Counted from the first letter of the stretch, positions 1-12,730 are shown. The stretch: DNA of 64,000 bases from Pollenia angustigena (GCA_930367215.1 OV884059.1:13726945-13790944), one strand, 5' to 3'. Made by a program: numbers and translations. The notes: generated from the letters alone by a model not told the origin.

Positions 1-615
1 TGCCAATGTTCCTGTTGTAGTTTACTCTATTGCTGCTTATGTTATTTTGGCTCTGTAGTTCATTTCGATAGTTGTTGGTGTATGTGTTGGTTATATTGGT
101 GTTTATGATATTTGGGTTGATTTGCATGTTGTTAATTATGTGCGTGTAGTTAATGAAATGTACGTTGTTGCTGGTGTGTGTATTGCTGTTGGCGCTAGTA
201 TTTAAGATGATGTAGGTGCTTCTGTTGTTGTTGATATTGGTACTTCTATAGTTGTTTGGATTAGTAATCGACATATTTTCAGTTGCATTATATGTGTTGT
301 TTACGTGGATATTATTGTTGTGCATGTTGTTGTTAATATGTGTGTTATTGTTGACCTGAGTGTTGTTATTTGTACGTGAGTTATTGTTGTGATCGTTGTT
401 CACGTGTGAGTTGTTGTTAATGTATGTGATGTTGTTTAAATGTGGGTTGTTGTTACCTTGGGTGTTGTTTACGAGTGTGTTGTTATTTGTACGTGAGTTA
501 TTGTTTTGATCGTTGTTAACGTATGTGTGGTTGTTCACGTGTGTGATGTTGTTTAAATGTGGGTTGTTGTTACCTTGGGTGCTGTTCAGGAGTGTGTTGT
601 CATTTGTACGTGGAA
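1..615. repeat. GT-rich degenerate minisatellite, 118-bp unit at right
   Basis: One strand is almost entirely G and T with scattered A, built on GTTGTT and TGTGTG words. Its right part has a recognisable higher-order unit: GTTATTTGTACGTGAG recurs 118 bp apart (from about 364 and 482), followed both times by the same GTTGTTGTTACCTTGGG segment. It ends abruptly at the mariner fragment near 616. Long open frames across the junction are by-products of the low-C composition. Confidence 0.8.
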
Positions 616-1052
616 AGAAGTCCCAACGGAATCAAATCGGCGTGCGATAACACGGCCAGTGAATTTCTCGCGCAAAAAAGCCATTATTTCGTTAGCTGTG
701 TGGCAAGAGGCACCATCCTGTTGGAACCACATCGTCCAAGCTCATAGCCTCAATTTCTGGCCACAAGAAATCCGTTATCATCTCGCGAACACCATTCACG
801 GCAACTGCATGGCAAATATCATTTTTGATGGCCCGATGACGCCGCCAGCCATAAGGCAGAATAAAGTAGTTGTAGTAGTAGCTAAAACTGACGAATGCTC
901 TGTAGCGCAAACAAGTTCAAAATTTGGTATTTTACGCTTCAACTGCAACGACTACTTTAACTTCGTATTATGTTGACACTACTTTGAAACGCAATTTAAG
1001 CTGGGCAAAAAGCTTGAACGTACATTATGGTTGGACCACCCTTCTTTACATT
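616..1052 (-). pseudogene. Mariner-type transposase fragment (5' half)
   Basis: On the minus strand residues such as YGWRRHRAIKNDICHAV followed by NGVREMITDFLWPEIE are typical of the middle of a Tc1/mariner-superfamily transposase. The right end (TTATGGTTGGACCACCCTT, about 1028-1050) is the same terminal sequence found at 50402-50422 and in reverse at 63411, so this is one element end. The left end is truncated against the GT-rich minisatellite, losing the C-terminal half. The frame is broken. It belongs to the same family as the copies near 48 and 63.5 kb. Confidence 0.8.
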
Positions 1053-1979
1053 AAGTAAGCTAAAAAATGAAGAACAAAACGAAATATGAAATGATAACAA
1101 AAAAATGAAAGAGAATTTCAAGTAATTGCCGACGATATAATTATGGGCTTTGTGAATTTTTGCCTAAAGTTAAAGGCTCAGTTCTTTTTGAACACTTAAG
1201 CATAATTTTTGGCTCAATTCTTTTCTATTAAAAATTTTAAAAGTTGTATACATTGAGGGGGGCAGGGGGTTTAATGAAATTCAAAAGTAATAAAAAAACC
1301 TAAAAATACTTAGCAAAACTTTAGGTTTATAAAAAACGTATGTTTTTTTATTTGGAAAAAATCCCAAATAATTTTCAATAATTTAACATTCAACTTTTTT
1401 TCGTTTATTTACTGTTTTTTTTTTTTTTTTTGTTAAGGTTTGCTTAAAAATGCTGCCAAATCAAAAAGTTTTTAACTACACTAAACGCTAAAAATTAAAC
1501 GAATAAAACATTTCACTTTAATTGAAATAAAAGCAAAGTTTTTTTCTAAATACATCTACAGTGCAATTACCCTTAACGGACAACTTCCTAAAGCGAACAC
1601 AGCTTTCGACGGACACGGCTCCCTAGTCCCAGCAGGGTTCGAAAGGAAAGTATTGAGTTCTTTTGAGAGGCTAATCTCCTTGTAAGGACACATTTTAATG
1701 GTTTCTTTCTTGTTCGGAGATTTCACTGTATAAATAGTTTTTCACAAATAATATTGCTTTTCAACCATTCAGAAAAAAAGTTTAGGTCAATGACTTAATT
1801 GTAATTGTTCAAGTAAGTCGTCCATAATATTCGCTGTAGTCCGGCGAGTATATTATACGCCATTTAAGCCGCTTAAGGCAATGGCACTAAAATAATATAA
1901 AAAATATACTGTAGAAGAAGAAAAAAAAAACCATGGTACAAAAACTCTTATAAAAATAGAACTAAATTAAACAGCAGCG
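1053..1979. other. AT-rich non-coding stretch
   Basis: No gene is seen. The stretch consists of A/T runs with two small GC-richer islands (about 1562-1690 and 1815-1890) that resemble old transposon debris but match nothing else in the window. Contains a T17 run near 1415. Confidence 0.5.
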
Positions 1980-1988
1980 AATGCTGAC

Positions 1989-3384
1989 GGCTGTAGGAAA
2001 TATCGCCCAAAGAAAAATGGCCCAAAAAAAAAAATGAAAAATCGCCCAAATGAAGAATCGCCCAAGCGAACATGAAAAATGACCCAAAAAGGTAAATATG
2101 AAATTTTGCCCAAAAAAAACGAAAAAGGGCCCAAAAAGAAAATGAAAAATGACCCAAAAAGCAAAAACTAATGTTTTCCCAAAAAAAAAAAAAAAATTAC
2201 TAAATATGCAAAAAAGTGTTTATTATTCATATAAATTTAGGTGACATGTCATAACGTAACTTAACTTATAATCAAAAATGTGTACATTTTTTTTTAAAAT
2301 ACCGTTAAAATTTCAAGTGATTTTTTTAAAGATACTTATTTAACCATAATATGGTTGTCGATGACAATGATTTGGTTAAATTAAACATAATATGGATAAA
2401 ATATTTTTATAGCTTTTACTCCGGGTGTATATATTAAATATATATATCCATAATAAGGATTTCATTTTCTATGGTATAACAAATACTGGCTTCGCTAACT
2501 AAAGCTTCTCTGTATAGCCGGCCTTCGGCCGGGCGCAAGGATTTTCTCCTCTATGGTATAACAAAGACCGGCTTCGCTAACTAAAGCTTCTCTGTATAGC
2601 CGGCCTTCGGCCGGGTGCAAGGATTTTCTCTTTTATGGTCTAACAAAAACCGGTTTCGCTAAGTAAAGCTTCGAAAAACTGCCTTGTTTCCGAACAAGGC
2701 CGACTACGCAGAGAAGCTTTAGTTAGCGAAGCCGGTGTTTGTTATACCATAGAGGAGAAAATCCTTGCACCCGGCCGAAGGCCGGCTATACAGAGAAGCT
2801 TTAGTTAGCGAAGCCGGTTTTTGTTATACCATAGAGGAGAAAATCCTTGCGCCCGGCCGAAGGCCGGCGATACAGAGAAGCTTTAGTTAGCGAAGCCAGT
2901 ATTTGTTATACCATAGAAAAGAAAATCCTTATTTTCGATATATATGTATATATTTAATATATACACCCAGAGAAAAAGCTACAAAACCATTTTTAAAAAA
3001 ATTCTACCGACATTATGTTTAATTTAACCAAATCATTGTCGCCGACAACCATATAATGGTTAAATTAGTTTCTTGAAAAATAGTTTTGTTGTTTGCAACC
3101 ATAATAAAACATGGTTTTCTCTGCTATGTAAGATTATGGTAGAATTTTAAAAATAGCCCATTTTTTTGGGCCATTTTTCATACAACATTTTTGGGTGATT
3201 TTTCATAATGAAAAATCACCCAAATTTAAAAAACGAAAAATCACCCAACAATAACGATAAATAGCCCAAAAATTTTGGGCCATTTTTCATATGAAATCAG
3301 GCCCAATTTTACATGCAATTTTTTTGGGCGATTTTTCACTTTTTTTTTTGGGCGATTTTTCTTTGGGCGATATTTCCTACAGCC
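1989..3384. mobile_element. Foldback-type element (1.4-kb palindrome) with 9-bp target duplication
   Basis: The element is almost entirely two inverted arms meeting near 2680. Termini are GGCTGTAGGAAATATCGCCC and its complement. They are flanked by the identical 9-mer AATGCTGAC (1980-1988 and 3385-3393). Each arm has an outer zone of short irregular repeats (GCCCAAAAA plus ATGAAAAAT), a middle AT zone, and an inner zone of roughly 110-bp repeats. The inner zone carries CGGCTTCGCTAACTAAAGC and a GGCCGAAGGCC palindrome (about 2.5 units on the left, 3 on the right). Long internally repetitive arms plus a 9-bp duplication are the hallmarks of Drosophila Foldback (FB) elements. There is no transposase gene, so it is non-autonomous. 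Confidence 0.9.
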
Positions 3385-3772
3385 AATGCTGACATCACGA
3401 AAAACATTTGGTATTAAAAGAAAAAACAAAAATTACACAAAACTAAAAAATTCTGAAAGCAGGAAACTACTCTGTACATCATGCCAAATGTTTTTTTTTT
3501 TTTTTTTTTTAGAAACATAGAAAAAAAGTGGTATGTTTTCAAAAGAAAAAATAATAATAATAATATAGAAAATTAACTACGTTTTTGTTAAGGTTGTTAA
3601 AAAAAAAATAGTAGCTACACTAATTGAATTGTTTTAAAATAAAATTAATTAAAAAGGGAGAAAAATGTTTACAATAACAAAGGAAATTTAAGAAATAAAA
3701 ATTCTGTTGCACCTAAAAGTATGCTTTAAAATTAATTTTCTTTGTTTTCTTAGCTATTTGTAGTAAAACACA

Positions 3773-3850
3773 AGTAAGAGTGCTATATTCGGCTGTGCCG
3801 AATCTTTGTGATACCCTCCAGCGAGAGTTAAATTATAGACTTATCCATTT
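3773..3850 (-). repeat. Solo 3' end of Helentron-type (HINE) element
   Basis: AGAGTGCTATATTCGGCTGTG, the short hairpin TTCGGC-TGT-GCCGAA and GATACCCTCCAGCG match, in reverse, the right ends of the elements at 40461-41240 and 54541-56131. Only the terminal part is present. Confidence 0.7.
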
Positions 3851-3899
3851 TTCGGCTTCAAAAGTAAAGTTAAATAAAACATACATAAAGCTTTGATTT

Positions 3900-4180
3900 C
3901 GATGAAACTTATTTTTATAAATTATTTGGCTCTTGCCATTGCTTACGAAATACAATGTCATTTAAATGACCGCCTCTAGATTGACTGCAGCAGTCGGCCC
4001 TTTTAAGGTTGGTTTGAAATGCTAAAGCAGGACATAGGCTTAAAGAAATTGAGTTTGGAACCACCCTGTTAGAATACAAGATGAGATACAGGGTGTAAAA
4101 GTTGCCACTTCGGGTTCTGTGAACTTTGTAAATCTTATAACTTGTGCAAATATTGAAAGATTTCAATGAATGAAACATCT
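3900..4180 (-). pseudogene. Mariner-type transposase C-terminal scrap
   Basis: A minus-strand frame ends with SRGGHLNDIVFRK, the usual C-terminal signature of mariner-type transposases (compare SSGGHLAHILFHT near 61760). The sequence upstream in that frame is not clearly alignable and no ends are visible. Confidence 0.5.
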
Positions 4181-5734
4181 GTAATTAGCTAGTAGGAAGG
4201 TTCCAGTTTATTTCCCTAAATTATCTTTTTAAGTTTGAAAAATATTTCATAAATATGTTCGGTAATGAAGGTCCAACCTAAAACTTCATTAACTAAAAAG
4301 TATTTTATGTTCTCAATATGTATTACATACCTTTTTATTATTATTTTTTGTGTTTATTCTCTTTTTTTATTGTAAAAATAATTGTGTTTTTTTTTTATTC
4401 TACTACAAAGCAAAAAAATATGTTATATTTTTAAACAATTTTCTATATCGAATGCCGCAATCCGCTTTTCGATACTTCGCGAAGTTCTATTTGATACGCA
4501 ACCTTATTTCTATCGTAAATGCGAAGACTTGTCCCAAGATATTAACATTTTGACATCACCCAACTGACTGATGCCTGTTCACGGAAGCAGTGTTGTCAAT
4601 AAAGTTAAGAAGCGGAAAATTAAAACAAAAAATTACGGACTTTTGACCTGCTTTGGAATAAAAATAAATAAGTGAAATTAGGAATTAAATTGTAGAACAC
4701 AATCATTTTTTTTTACCTAAAAGTATGCTTTAAAATGAATTCATTCACTTTATTAGCCACTCATGGTTTAACACAAGATCATTCTTTCGGCTTAACAAAC
4801 TTCGATATTTAAATAAAACAAAAATACATTATTTAAAAAAAAAAACCTTTTAATAATTAAAAGTAGGTTTAAAAATTAAACTACATACTTAATTTTCAAA
4901 GTTTTTTAACGATCTCAGCAAGACAAAAGAAACATATGTATTTTAGTTTTTAAATTTAAGCTTCAAAATGAATTCCTTTGCATTTAAAAAGCATTCTTAA
5001 TTAAAAGCAAAATCCATGTTCCAATAATTTCTTAAATGATTGCCAATTCAGTTTTCAACAAATGGAAGCAAATTGTGCAGAAAACCTTTTGATGCCTAAA
5101 AGTATGCATTTAAGTTACATATTTTATTTCAAAAGAAATTTTACGTTCAGCAGAAAAGAATATTAACTTTGTCATTTTTAGCCTTCGTACTATTGTGAGG
5201 ATAAATTTAAAAAAAAAAAATATTTTTAGCGCCTAAAGATATGCTTTAAAATATTTTTGTTTGTTTTTAAAGCCATTTATATTTCAAAAAGAAATATTAA
5301 CGGACCTATTGAACTCTAGATTGAAACCAAAAATTATTCTAAGGCTGATTTCAAAGTGGCCGCTATTATTTATAATATAAGATGGCGCTACATGGTACTA
5401 CAAGCTACTGCTTTTACATTGCTAATGTGATTGCTTAAAAGATAACAGAGTAAGAGCGAAACTTAATGCGTGCTTGTGCTACAAAGCAGGCTGCGTAAGG
5501 GTTTCTTGCACGTTGTGGTTGCTTCTCCTAAGTTTTTGTTTTCCTGTAATGATCTTTTTCTTTTTGTGCATTTAAAAACGGTTTTTGCATTCCTTTTAAT
5601 CGTGGATTTGTGATTATTTGGTATAATTTTGTGTGTTTAATTTAATAAAAAAAAAAGGAAATTAAACAAAATAAAAGAAACTTGTGTGTTATAAAAAAAA
5701 GTTTGGAAGTAATTGAAAACGATGCTTATCAGAA

Positions 5735-5932
5735 GAGTAATGGAAATCGAAAACGCAAGAATTTTAAAAGTCGTTTTTAATAAGATTTCTGTAACAAAAG
5801 AATTTCATGTCAAATATTTCTTCATTAAACAGAATTTTAAAACAAAAATTATAAAAATTAGATTAAAAGTGTATTAAAAACAATTTCCAAATTCTTGCGT
5901 TTTATGTTTTCGATTTCCATCACACCCCTGTA
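5735..5932. mobile_element. MITE family A copy 1 (GGAAATCGAAAACG)
   Basis: Inverted ends GGAAATCGAAAACGCAAGAA and its near complement (...TTCTTGCGTTTTATGTTTTCGATTTCC) enclose about 200 bp. The last bases CACCCCTG match the family terminus, but the left outermost CAGGGG bases are lost. Other copies are at 42589-42911 and 60373-60590. Confidence 0.75.
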
Positions 5933-6024
5933 AATTCCTTTTTTTACAAAAAAATATATATTGAAAGTATTAATTCAGATGAAGAACAACTCGTAGTCAG
6001 AATTAATCTTTCATACACAAGAAC

Positions 6025-6574
6025 CAGGGCTGTCAGGTACTTTTTTTCCTTGTCCCCAAAAAATTAAAAAAATATCCCCAAAAATCCCCAAATTAAGAAA
6101 AAAAACCTTAATAAGTAAATATTTTCTGTTTGTTCTTTTTCTGACCAAATTTAAAATTTCTTTTTTTTTTTAAGTAAAAATAGTAAGAAAAATTATAATT
6201 AGAAATCCCCAAATAAAAATTTTTTGTAAAAAAAATTATTTTATTTTGTTTGTACCCTGAAGGAAAAATAACATAAATTTATAAAGTACCTTTAAAACTA
6301 CCTTTTAACTAAAATGATAATCTTAATAAGGACCTTTTACACCGTATAAGTTGTTGATAAGAGTAAGATAAAAGTTTTGCTACTTTTTTTCATATTTTTA
6401 ATACGAGACAAAGAAAAATAAGCATAAATAATAAAAGGGAAAATATATTAAAAGAGTGCAAAATCCCCAAAAAATCCCCGATTTTTTTTTTAAATCCCCA
6501 AAGAAATCCCCAATCCCCAAATGACTTTCTTTGTCCTTTTTGCTCGCATAAAATCCCCAAGTCTGACAGCCCTG
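6025..6574. mobile_element. hAT-type MITE with CAGGGCTGTCAG ends
   Basis: The ends CAGGGCTGTCAG and CTGACAGCCCTG are inverted. The flanking octamers are ACAAGAAC (6017-6024) and AATAGAAC (6575-6582), an 8-bp duplication with two mismatches. The interior is rich in TCCCCAAAAA words on both sides and has no coding frame. Terminal CAG...CTG with 8-bp duplications is the hAT pattern. Confidence 0.75.
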
Positions 6575-6582
6575 AATAGAAC

Positions 6583-7872
6583 TAATAAAACACTAAAAAA
6601 TTAATGTAAACCAAAACCATCGCTTTTCAATATCGCGTTCACTCTGACACCTTCTAGCATTGATATAGCACAAACTATTACCGCTTCTATCTTCGTTTCG
6701 CTTCTAGCAGTCGCTATGACATCAGCCTAAGATTAAATTGAGTAGAAACTTGGGAAATAATCTTTTTTGCTATCCTAAAAGTATGCTTTAGTTTTTCAGT
6801 ATTAAAAGCCATTTGCATTGTCAGGAAAAACAAAAAGAGCCTAATCAAATCTGTGGCATTTTGACGAAACAACTTAAGTTTAAAAAAAATGTTGTTAATC
6901 ATACGAATTTTCAAACTTATTTTCGGGAATACAAAGTTTAGGCCCTAAATTTGTAAAACGCAAAAGCAACGCCAAAAATTATATTGAAAGCAAAAACAAA
7001 ATCGAAAATATTTCATAATTTTGTTGTTGTTTTCTATAGAAATGAATATTGAATTTTTAAATTTTAAACGCTGCATATCTTGTGGCGTTGATAATTTTTA
7101 AACGCAATATGTATTTCTGTAGAAAGCAACAACAAAATTTTGAAAAATTTTTGACATTGTTTTTGCTTTCAATGTTATTTTTGGGATTGCGTTGCGTTTT
7201 ACAAATTCAGGGCCTTAATTTTCATTCAAAAAACATTTTTGTTTACGTTTTTAAAATTTTGTATTATAAACGAATTTTTTTTATAATTATGGTTTATTTT
7301 ATTATTTGATAAAAATAACTTTTTCACTGAGTTTTTTTTTTTAAAAAGTTTTTGCTATCTTATCTCTACTTAATATGTTTTGTCAAAATGCCACAGAAAT
7401 AGTGTTTTCAATATAAATCATGAAAAATATTTTAAAATAAATAAGAGAAATATTTTATAGCTCCTTTGTATTTGCCTAATAATTCAATCTTTTGTTTGAA
7501 ACCATTTGTTGCGTCGGCAAGGAAAAAAAGTGCTTAACACAAAAAAGTATGCTTTAATTTTATTTTTATTAGTCAAGTTTATGTCACGAATAATGATAGA
7601 ACTTAATAAATTCTGAAGAAATGTATTAAACAGTCACAGTAAATTGTGAAAAAAAATTTTTTTTTTAGGCAATTATTATTCGGTTTAAGTTCTTAACTTA
7701 TTATTATTTTACGAGTACAAGGTCGTTTAACAGATAAGTTACTTGAAATATTTCACGGCTTTACGGCCTATTATGGCTTTCCTGAGTACTACAATCGACA
7801 GCAGTAATGTTTTTTTTTTATATACACTGTACAACATCTTTAAGGACGTGTTTGCTTTCTCTTAGTTGCCAC
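6583..7872. other. AT-rich stretch, no gene
   Basis: Only further copies of the AAAAGTATGC motif (6776 and 7543) followed by CCATTTG-type words were noticed. There is also a loose inverted pair around 6950-7215 (GTTTTGC, TTGAAAGCAAAAACAA and their complements) that suggests a decayed palindromic element centred near 7080. Confidence 0.45.
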
Positions 7873-9183
7873 CAGTGTGACCACAACTAAAAAAAAATTG
7901 GATGCTAAATGGTGATTAAAACAATGCTAAAAATGCTGAAAATAAAATTTGAAAATGCAAAATTTTCTTAAATAATTGTATCATTTTAATGAATGAATTA
8001 TACATTAATTTACCTGAAAATACTATATTTCTTTAAAATAAAATGTTTGTTAAGTTTTATGAAACTGTCATTTGCTTAAGCAAAGTACGAAACTGATCGC
8101 ACATACCGTACGGAATCAAATGTTTTTTGATTTTGTTTTTTTAAATACATTTGAGAGACTTATTATTAATTTTTGACAGTTGGCTAAGCAAGGCTATGCA
8201 TATTATTGTTGGGCCTTTGGGTTTTACAAGAAAAGTAGAAGAAAAATTAATTATAAACAGTTTAAGGCGATAATGTTTAATTTATTACATTTTAAATCGT
8301 TTTTTGTAAAATTTTCAAAATGTTAGATAGGGGTTTTTGCGTTCTATGTAACGATATTCCTACATATCTGCGGCAATAAATTATAATGGCTAAAGTCGAA
8401 ATTTCGTGTTTTTCGATATTAAGGGTTTTGTCTAAAATAGTGTGTTGTATTGCGAAAGTTAAAATATTAATGCATATAGTTTTATTAATATGTTATGACA
8501 TTTTATACTTGAAATTTAGCTGCGTCATAGATCTTGAAGAAGATAATAAGAATATGTAATAAAATTAAAAATCACTTAAGTCAACTTAAGCCATTATTAT
8601 TTACTGCCACAGATATAAGTATATTATTAAATACAAAATATAAGTAAAAACAAAAATTGTCATTGAAAACATAAAAGGCTATTCAAAAGCATTTTCGGTA
8701 AATTTAATTACACATTCAACACACCATTATATGAATAGTTTTCCTTAATTCCAAAGTGTTGGTCAAAATGCATACCATTAGAATTTGATCTGTTTTCATC
8801 ATATTCTAAACACCTATCCAGAATTCAATTCTTATGCATTCAGGTTTTGCCATTGCTGTTCCAAAACCGTTATTTCTTCTGTAGTAAAATCTACCTTTTG
8901 TTCTTTAATTTTTTTTGGTGTTTACAGGGTTGCTATTATTATACATTTGTATAAACGTATAAATTACAAAATATAATTATGGAGATTGACAGAAGTGATT
9001 AGTTATATTGTGAAATAGCAATATATAAAATTTTTAAGATTAAAAAATGCTAAATAATGCTAAATAATGCTAAAAAATATTACAAAAATGCTGAAAATAA
9101 TGCTAAATGCTGTTTGAAAAATTCGCTGCTAAATCAAAATAAATAATGCTTAATTTAGTGAAAATGCTAAAAGGGTCACACTG
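7873..9183. mobile_element. Non-autonomous hAT element, 1.3 kb
   Basis: Inverted ends CAGTGTGACC and GGTCACACTG are flanked by a perfect 8-bp duplication GTTGCCAC (7865-7872 and 9184-9191). Both subterminal zones carry ATGCTAAA repeats in opposing orientation, as in many hAT elements where subterminal repeats bind transposase. No transposase frame is visible inside. Confidence 0.9.
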
Positions 9184-9426
9184 GTTGCCACTGGTAAAAA
9201 ACACAACGTTTTCTTAAAATTTTTTTAATAACAAACTATAAATATCATTAACAATTTTAATTTTAGTGGATTGCAAGTATTTATAAATAAGAAAGTAATT
9301 ATAGACGGCCTAAAAGTAGGCTTCGCATTTTGTTTTATAATTATTAAGTGTTAACTTGAATTTATATTCCCTGATTTATTAAATGTACAGTAGCTTTATA
9401 AAAGGTTAGCCGTTTTCTTAACTTGC

Positions 9427-9605
9427 CGATAGCTAAAGGCAGGATTTTATCGGCCGTATAAAAAGTGTCCCCTTATTACGACTTAACTTTAACCTACCAG
9501 GTAGGATGAACCTTTTTTTATCTTATCGCTCACTTTAGGTTAAAGTAAAGTTGTTTTAATGGAACAGATATTATAAGGCCGATAAAATCCCCGATTAGCT
9601 ATAGT
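9427..9605. mobile_element. Small MITE with GGATTTTATCGGCC arms
   Basis: The segment GATAGCTAAAGGCAGGATTT followed by TATCGGCC on the left is mirrored by GGCCGATAAAATCCCCGATT followed by AGCTAT on the right. The enclosed ~100 bp contain a further inverted pair (CTTAACTTTAACCTA and TAGGTTAAAGTAAAG). A target duplication was not resolved. Confidence 0.65.
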
Positions 9606-10840
9606 GCGGTTGTGAAAACGGGCCTAAACAAATTTTCATAGAATTTGTTTTGTTAACCTTTCCATTATTCATAGTTTTAATTTTATTATGTACTTTAAAA
9701 AATTTAAGAATTTTTAGCCTTTTCTAAAATGTTTTGGTGTAACCACCTGTATCTTAAAAATATAATTACGTTACCTGTACACTCTGCTTTATTTTAAGAT
9801 ATTCCATCAAAATGTGTGGTTATTTTTCTTCTAAAGCTTTAGAAAACATTTATCTTAAAACAATGAGTCTGAGAAGATTTTAAAAATATTTTACATCTTA
9901 TGTAGATTCAGTTTCTTTCTTATATGTATGTACTACTTGTCTCTAAACAATTGAATTTTGATAAAGTTGTAAAACATACAGTATACACTCAAACACCTCC
10001 TACAAATATGCTAAACAATAAAAATAATAAAGAAACTCTAGCATACACTTGCATACACTATTAAATACACACACTTATTTATAAAAAAAAAAACCTAAAC
10101 GGAACAGAGTGCATTGCTCTATATAACTGCTGATAAAGTTAAGCCACACTCTTTAATACTCATGTTCTCTTTGTTTTTTTTTTGTCTCTTTCTCTCTTTT
10201 TTCTTTTCTAAATATTACACCTACAATGGCAGCTACAAATATATTCATATATTCCTCAACGTATGCTAAAATTTTTGTTGTATAAATTTTTAACAACAAC
10301 AGAATAAAGTTTAAATAATTTTTTTGTATTTTTTAAATAAAATTTAAACATTAGTGTTACATTCACCTTGTTTTTTTTCGTTAAGCTTAAGCAGCATCTT
10401 CTGCTTGTTATCAGCGTTTTTTTTTTTAATTTTGTTAGGTTTTACTTAAAATTTTTTTTTTCCTTTTAAATTATGTCAAGGCCTTGACATACTCAACATT
10501 TTCACATACTCTCAGTGCAAAATATAAACGAACAAATGCTTATGTAGTAATATACACAGAGACAACAATCATTGTAGCATCTTTGCCCTACTACATCTCT
10601 CTGTCTCTCTTTTATATATCCCTTAATAAATGTTGCATTTGCAAGCTGCAACTGCTGCTGAATATTTACCGTAAAGAATATTATGATTGCCAGAATACAA
10701 CCATTTTAACCACATTTACAAAAGCATCAACAACTACAAAATTCATTCACACGAAAATTTATTTACTACAGTCGTTTTTGGGGTTTAACAAAATACACTC
10801 AAAGTAAAAAACTTGCAAAAAATTATAATAAAAAAAGTCT
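9606..10840. other. AT-rich non-coding stretch
   Basis: No gene or element end is seen. Pyrimidine runs occur at 10165-10205, and a 107-codon open frame at 10484-10807 has no recognisable domain and a composition like its surroundings. Confidence 0.45.
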
Positions 10841-10844
10841 TTAC

Positions 10845-11640
10845 ATATAAAGCTTTTATTAAGAAAACTTTCATACAAACAAAAGTCCTATTAGACTCTA
10901 AAATATAAAGCTTTCATAAAGATAGCCTACTACATAGAAATCTTTAATATGGAAAGCCTTCTGTATTAAGAGCTTGCGCAAAGAAATTTTTCCGTATCAA
11001 AAGCTATCCTATGGAATACCTTCAATACAGAAAGCTTTCTTTCATATGTTAGTCAAATTTACAAAAAAAAAAAAAAAAAAAATACAAGACGGTAATTAAT
11101 GTATAAATTTTGCTTTGAGGAACAATTTAAAATGCTTGGTGGCATAAAGTAGACTTTTGTGGAAATGCCCACATAAAGCTTTAATTAAGAAAACGTTCTC
11201 CTATATATAAAGCTTTTTATATGACAGCTTTCTATATGGATGCGTGAAAGGTTTCTATATAGAAAGCTTTCATATAGTAAGCTTTTATATAAAAAGCTTT
11301 CATATAGTAAGCTTTCATATAGAAAGCTTTCATACAGTAAGCTTTCATATAGAAAGCTTTCATACAGTAAGCTTTCATATAGTAAGCTTTCATATAGTAA
11401 GCTTTGATATAGTAAGCTTTAATATGGAAAGCTTTAAAATAGAAATTATTCTGTATTAAAAGGTTTAATGTGAAAAACTTTCTATACAAAAAGCTGTCAA
11501 TTAGACAACATTCAATTCAGATAGCTTTTATATAAAAAACTTTTTAAAAAGAAAACTTTCATATAGAAAACCTTTGTAAAATGCTTACATATAAAAATGT
11601 TTGTATGTATGTATTTTGTATACAATTTTTTTGTATAAAG
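10845..11640. repeat. HindIII-site minisatellite (AAGCTTT), 18-bp core array
   Basis: The words AAGCTTTCATATAG recur throughout. Between 11244 and 11440 they form a near-regular array of period 18 (GAAAGCTTTCATATAGTA), flanked by looser copies on both sides. Each unit is close to a palindrome, so both strands give spurious repetitive frames rich in SFHI or KAFYM. Confidence 0.9.
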
Positions 11641-12730
11641 CTTTCTTAAGAAGTACTACATTTTTTTAAAACATTTTCTTAGTTAAGAGTAGTAGTTAAA
11701 TTTATTTAGATATTTAAAACTTTGTTTGTATTCGAATATAAGTGCTGCTTTTAATCTGTAATTTATGGTCCTTCGAACCACGAATATGTCAGAGAAATGT
11801 GAATTTTTCCTGAAATGTGGAAACTACATATATTTATTGTATTTTTTTTCGAAAAATTTGTCTAAGTGCATAGTTTTAGTCTTTTTTTAACCATTTTTCA
11901 ACCATACAGCAGTACAAACATTCCATAGTTAGTTATGAACTACTTATTTAGTTTATTTTTTATCATAAAGCTCGTTGTTGTTGTTTTTTTTTTTTTTATT
12001 AATATTTTTCATTTATTTATATTTTTCTTGTACATATTTCTGTCTGTAGGTAAGTACATTTGTAATGCTTAAACTTGTTTAAAATACCTTTCTTTTTTTT
12101 CTTTTATGTATTTATTCGCATTTTATTTTACACAGTTCTATTTTTAAAGATAGTACATTTTCCTCTTGCTCTAGTATTGTCCTTCTACCTTTCCATCTAC
12201 TTCTCTTACTCTGGTTGTTCATATAGTTACTTCCGCTTCCGTTGTTTAACTTGGCGTTGAATTTATTTATATATTTTTTTTTTCTCTCAATTCCTTTTAT
12301 AGTATTTTTATTATTTTATATATTCTTTTCAAGTGGTCAGATGGCATAAAAAGAGGAATTCTTTTTTATTTTAAACAAATGGAAAATTTATATAAAAAAT
12401 ATAATAATTTGAAGAATTTTTATATTGTTATGCGTATATTTATTGTTGCAAAAAGAGATGAGATCTAGGTTTCGTTTTCAATTGTTCGCGTCTATTTAAT
12501 TTGATTGTCAATGACTTGGTTGTACCTTTAAGAGATTTTTTACATTTGGGTAAAAAAAAGTTTAGATTTTGCCAGTTTTTAAAGAACTTTAATATAAAAT
12601 TTACCAACTTTCAAACCTATTTGGATCGAAGGACTAAAAATGTTAGATCTTATATTTCGTTTAAATTCGTTTGGAAATACTAAAAAAAAGAAAATTAATC
12701 TAAAAATGGTTTACACTTGCCAAAGTTGTA
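11641..12730. other. AT-rich stretch, no gene
   Basis: T runs and one inverted copy of the TTCGAAGGACCAT motif (11765-11780) are present. Nothing else is supportable. Confidence 0.45.

Larger units (their letters stand above)
3394..6010. other. AT-rich intron or flank with dispersed CCTAAAAGTATGC units
   Basis: Apart from the two fragments listed separately, this stretch has no gene. It carries copies of a degenerate unit beginning CCTAAAAGTATGCTTTAAAA at 3711, 4715, 5093 and 5231. Around 5380-5530 there is a GC-richer island with a donor-like GCTGC|GTAAGG, which might be a non-coding exon. I cannot support that further. Confidence 0.5.

Noticed and set aside
557..976. 139-codon + strand frame as a gene
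   Set aside because: Its right part is antisense to a mariner transposase fragment and its left part is the GT-rich minisatellite.
11232..11489. Repetitive frames KAFYMKAYYM and HIVSFHIESF on the two strands
   Set aside because: Direct translation of the 18-bp HindIII-site array, open on both strands because the unit is palindromic and lacks stops.
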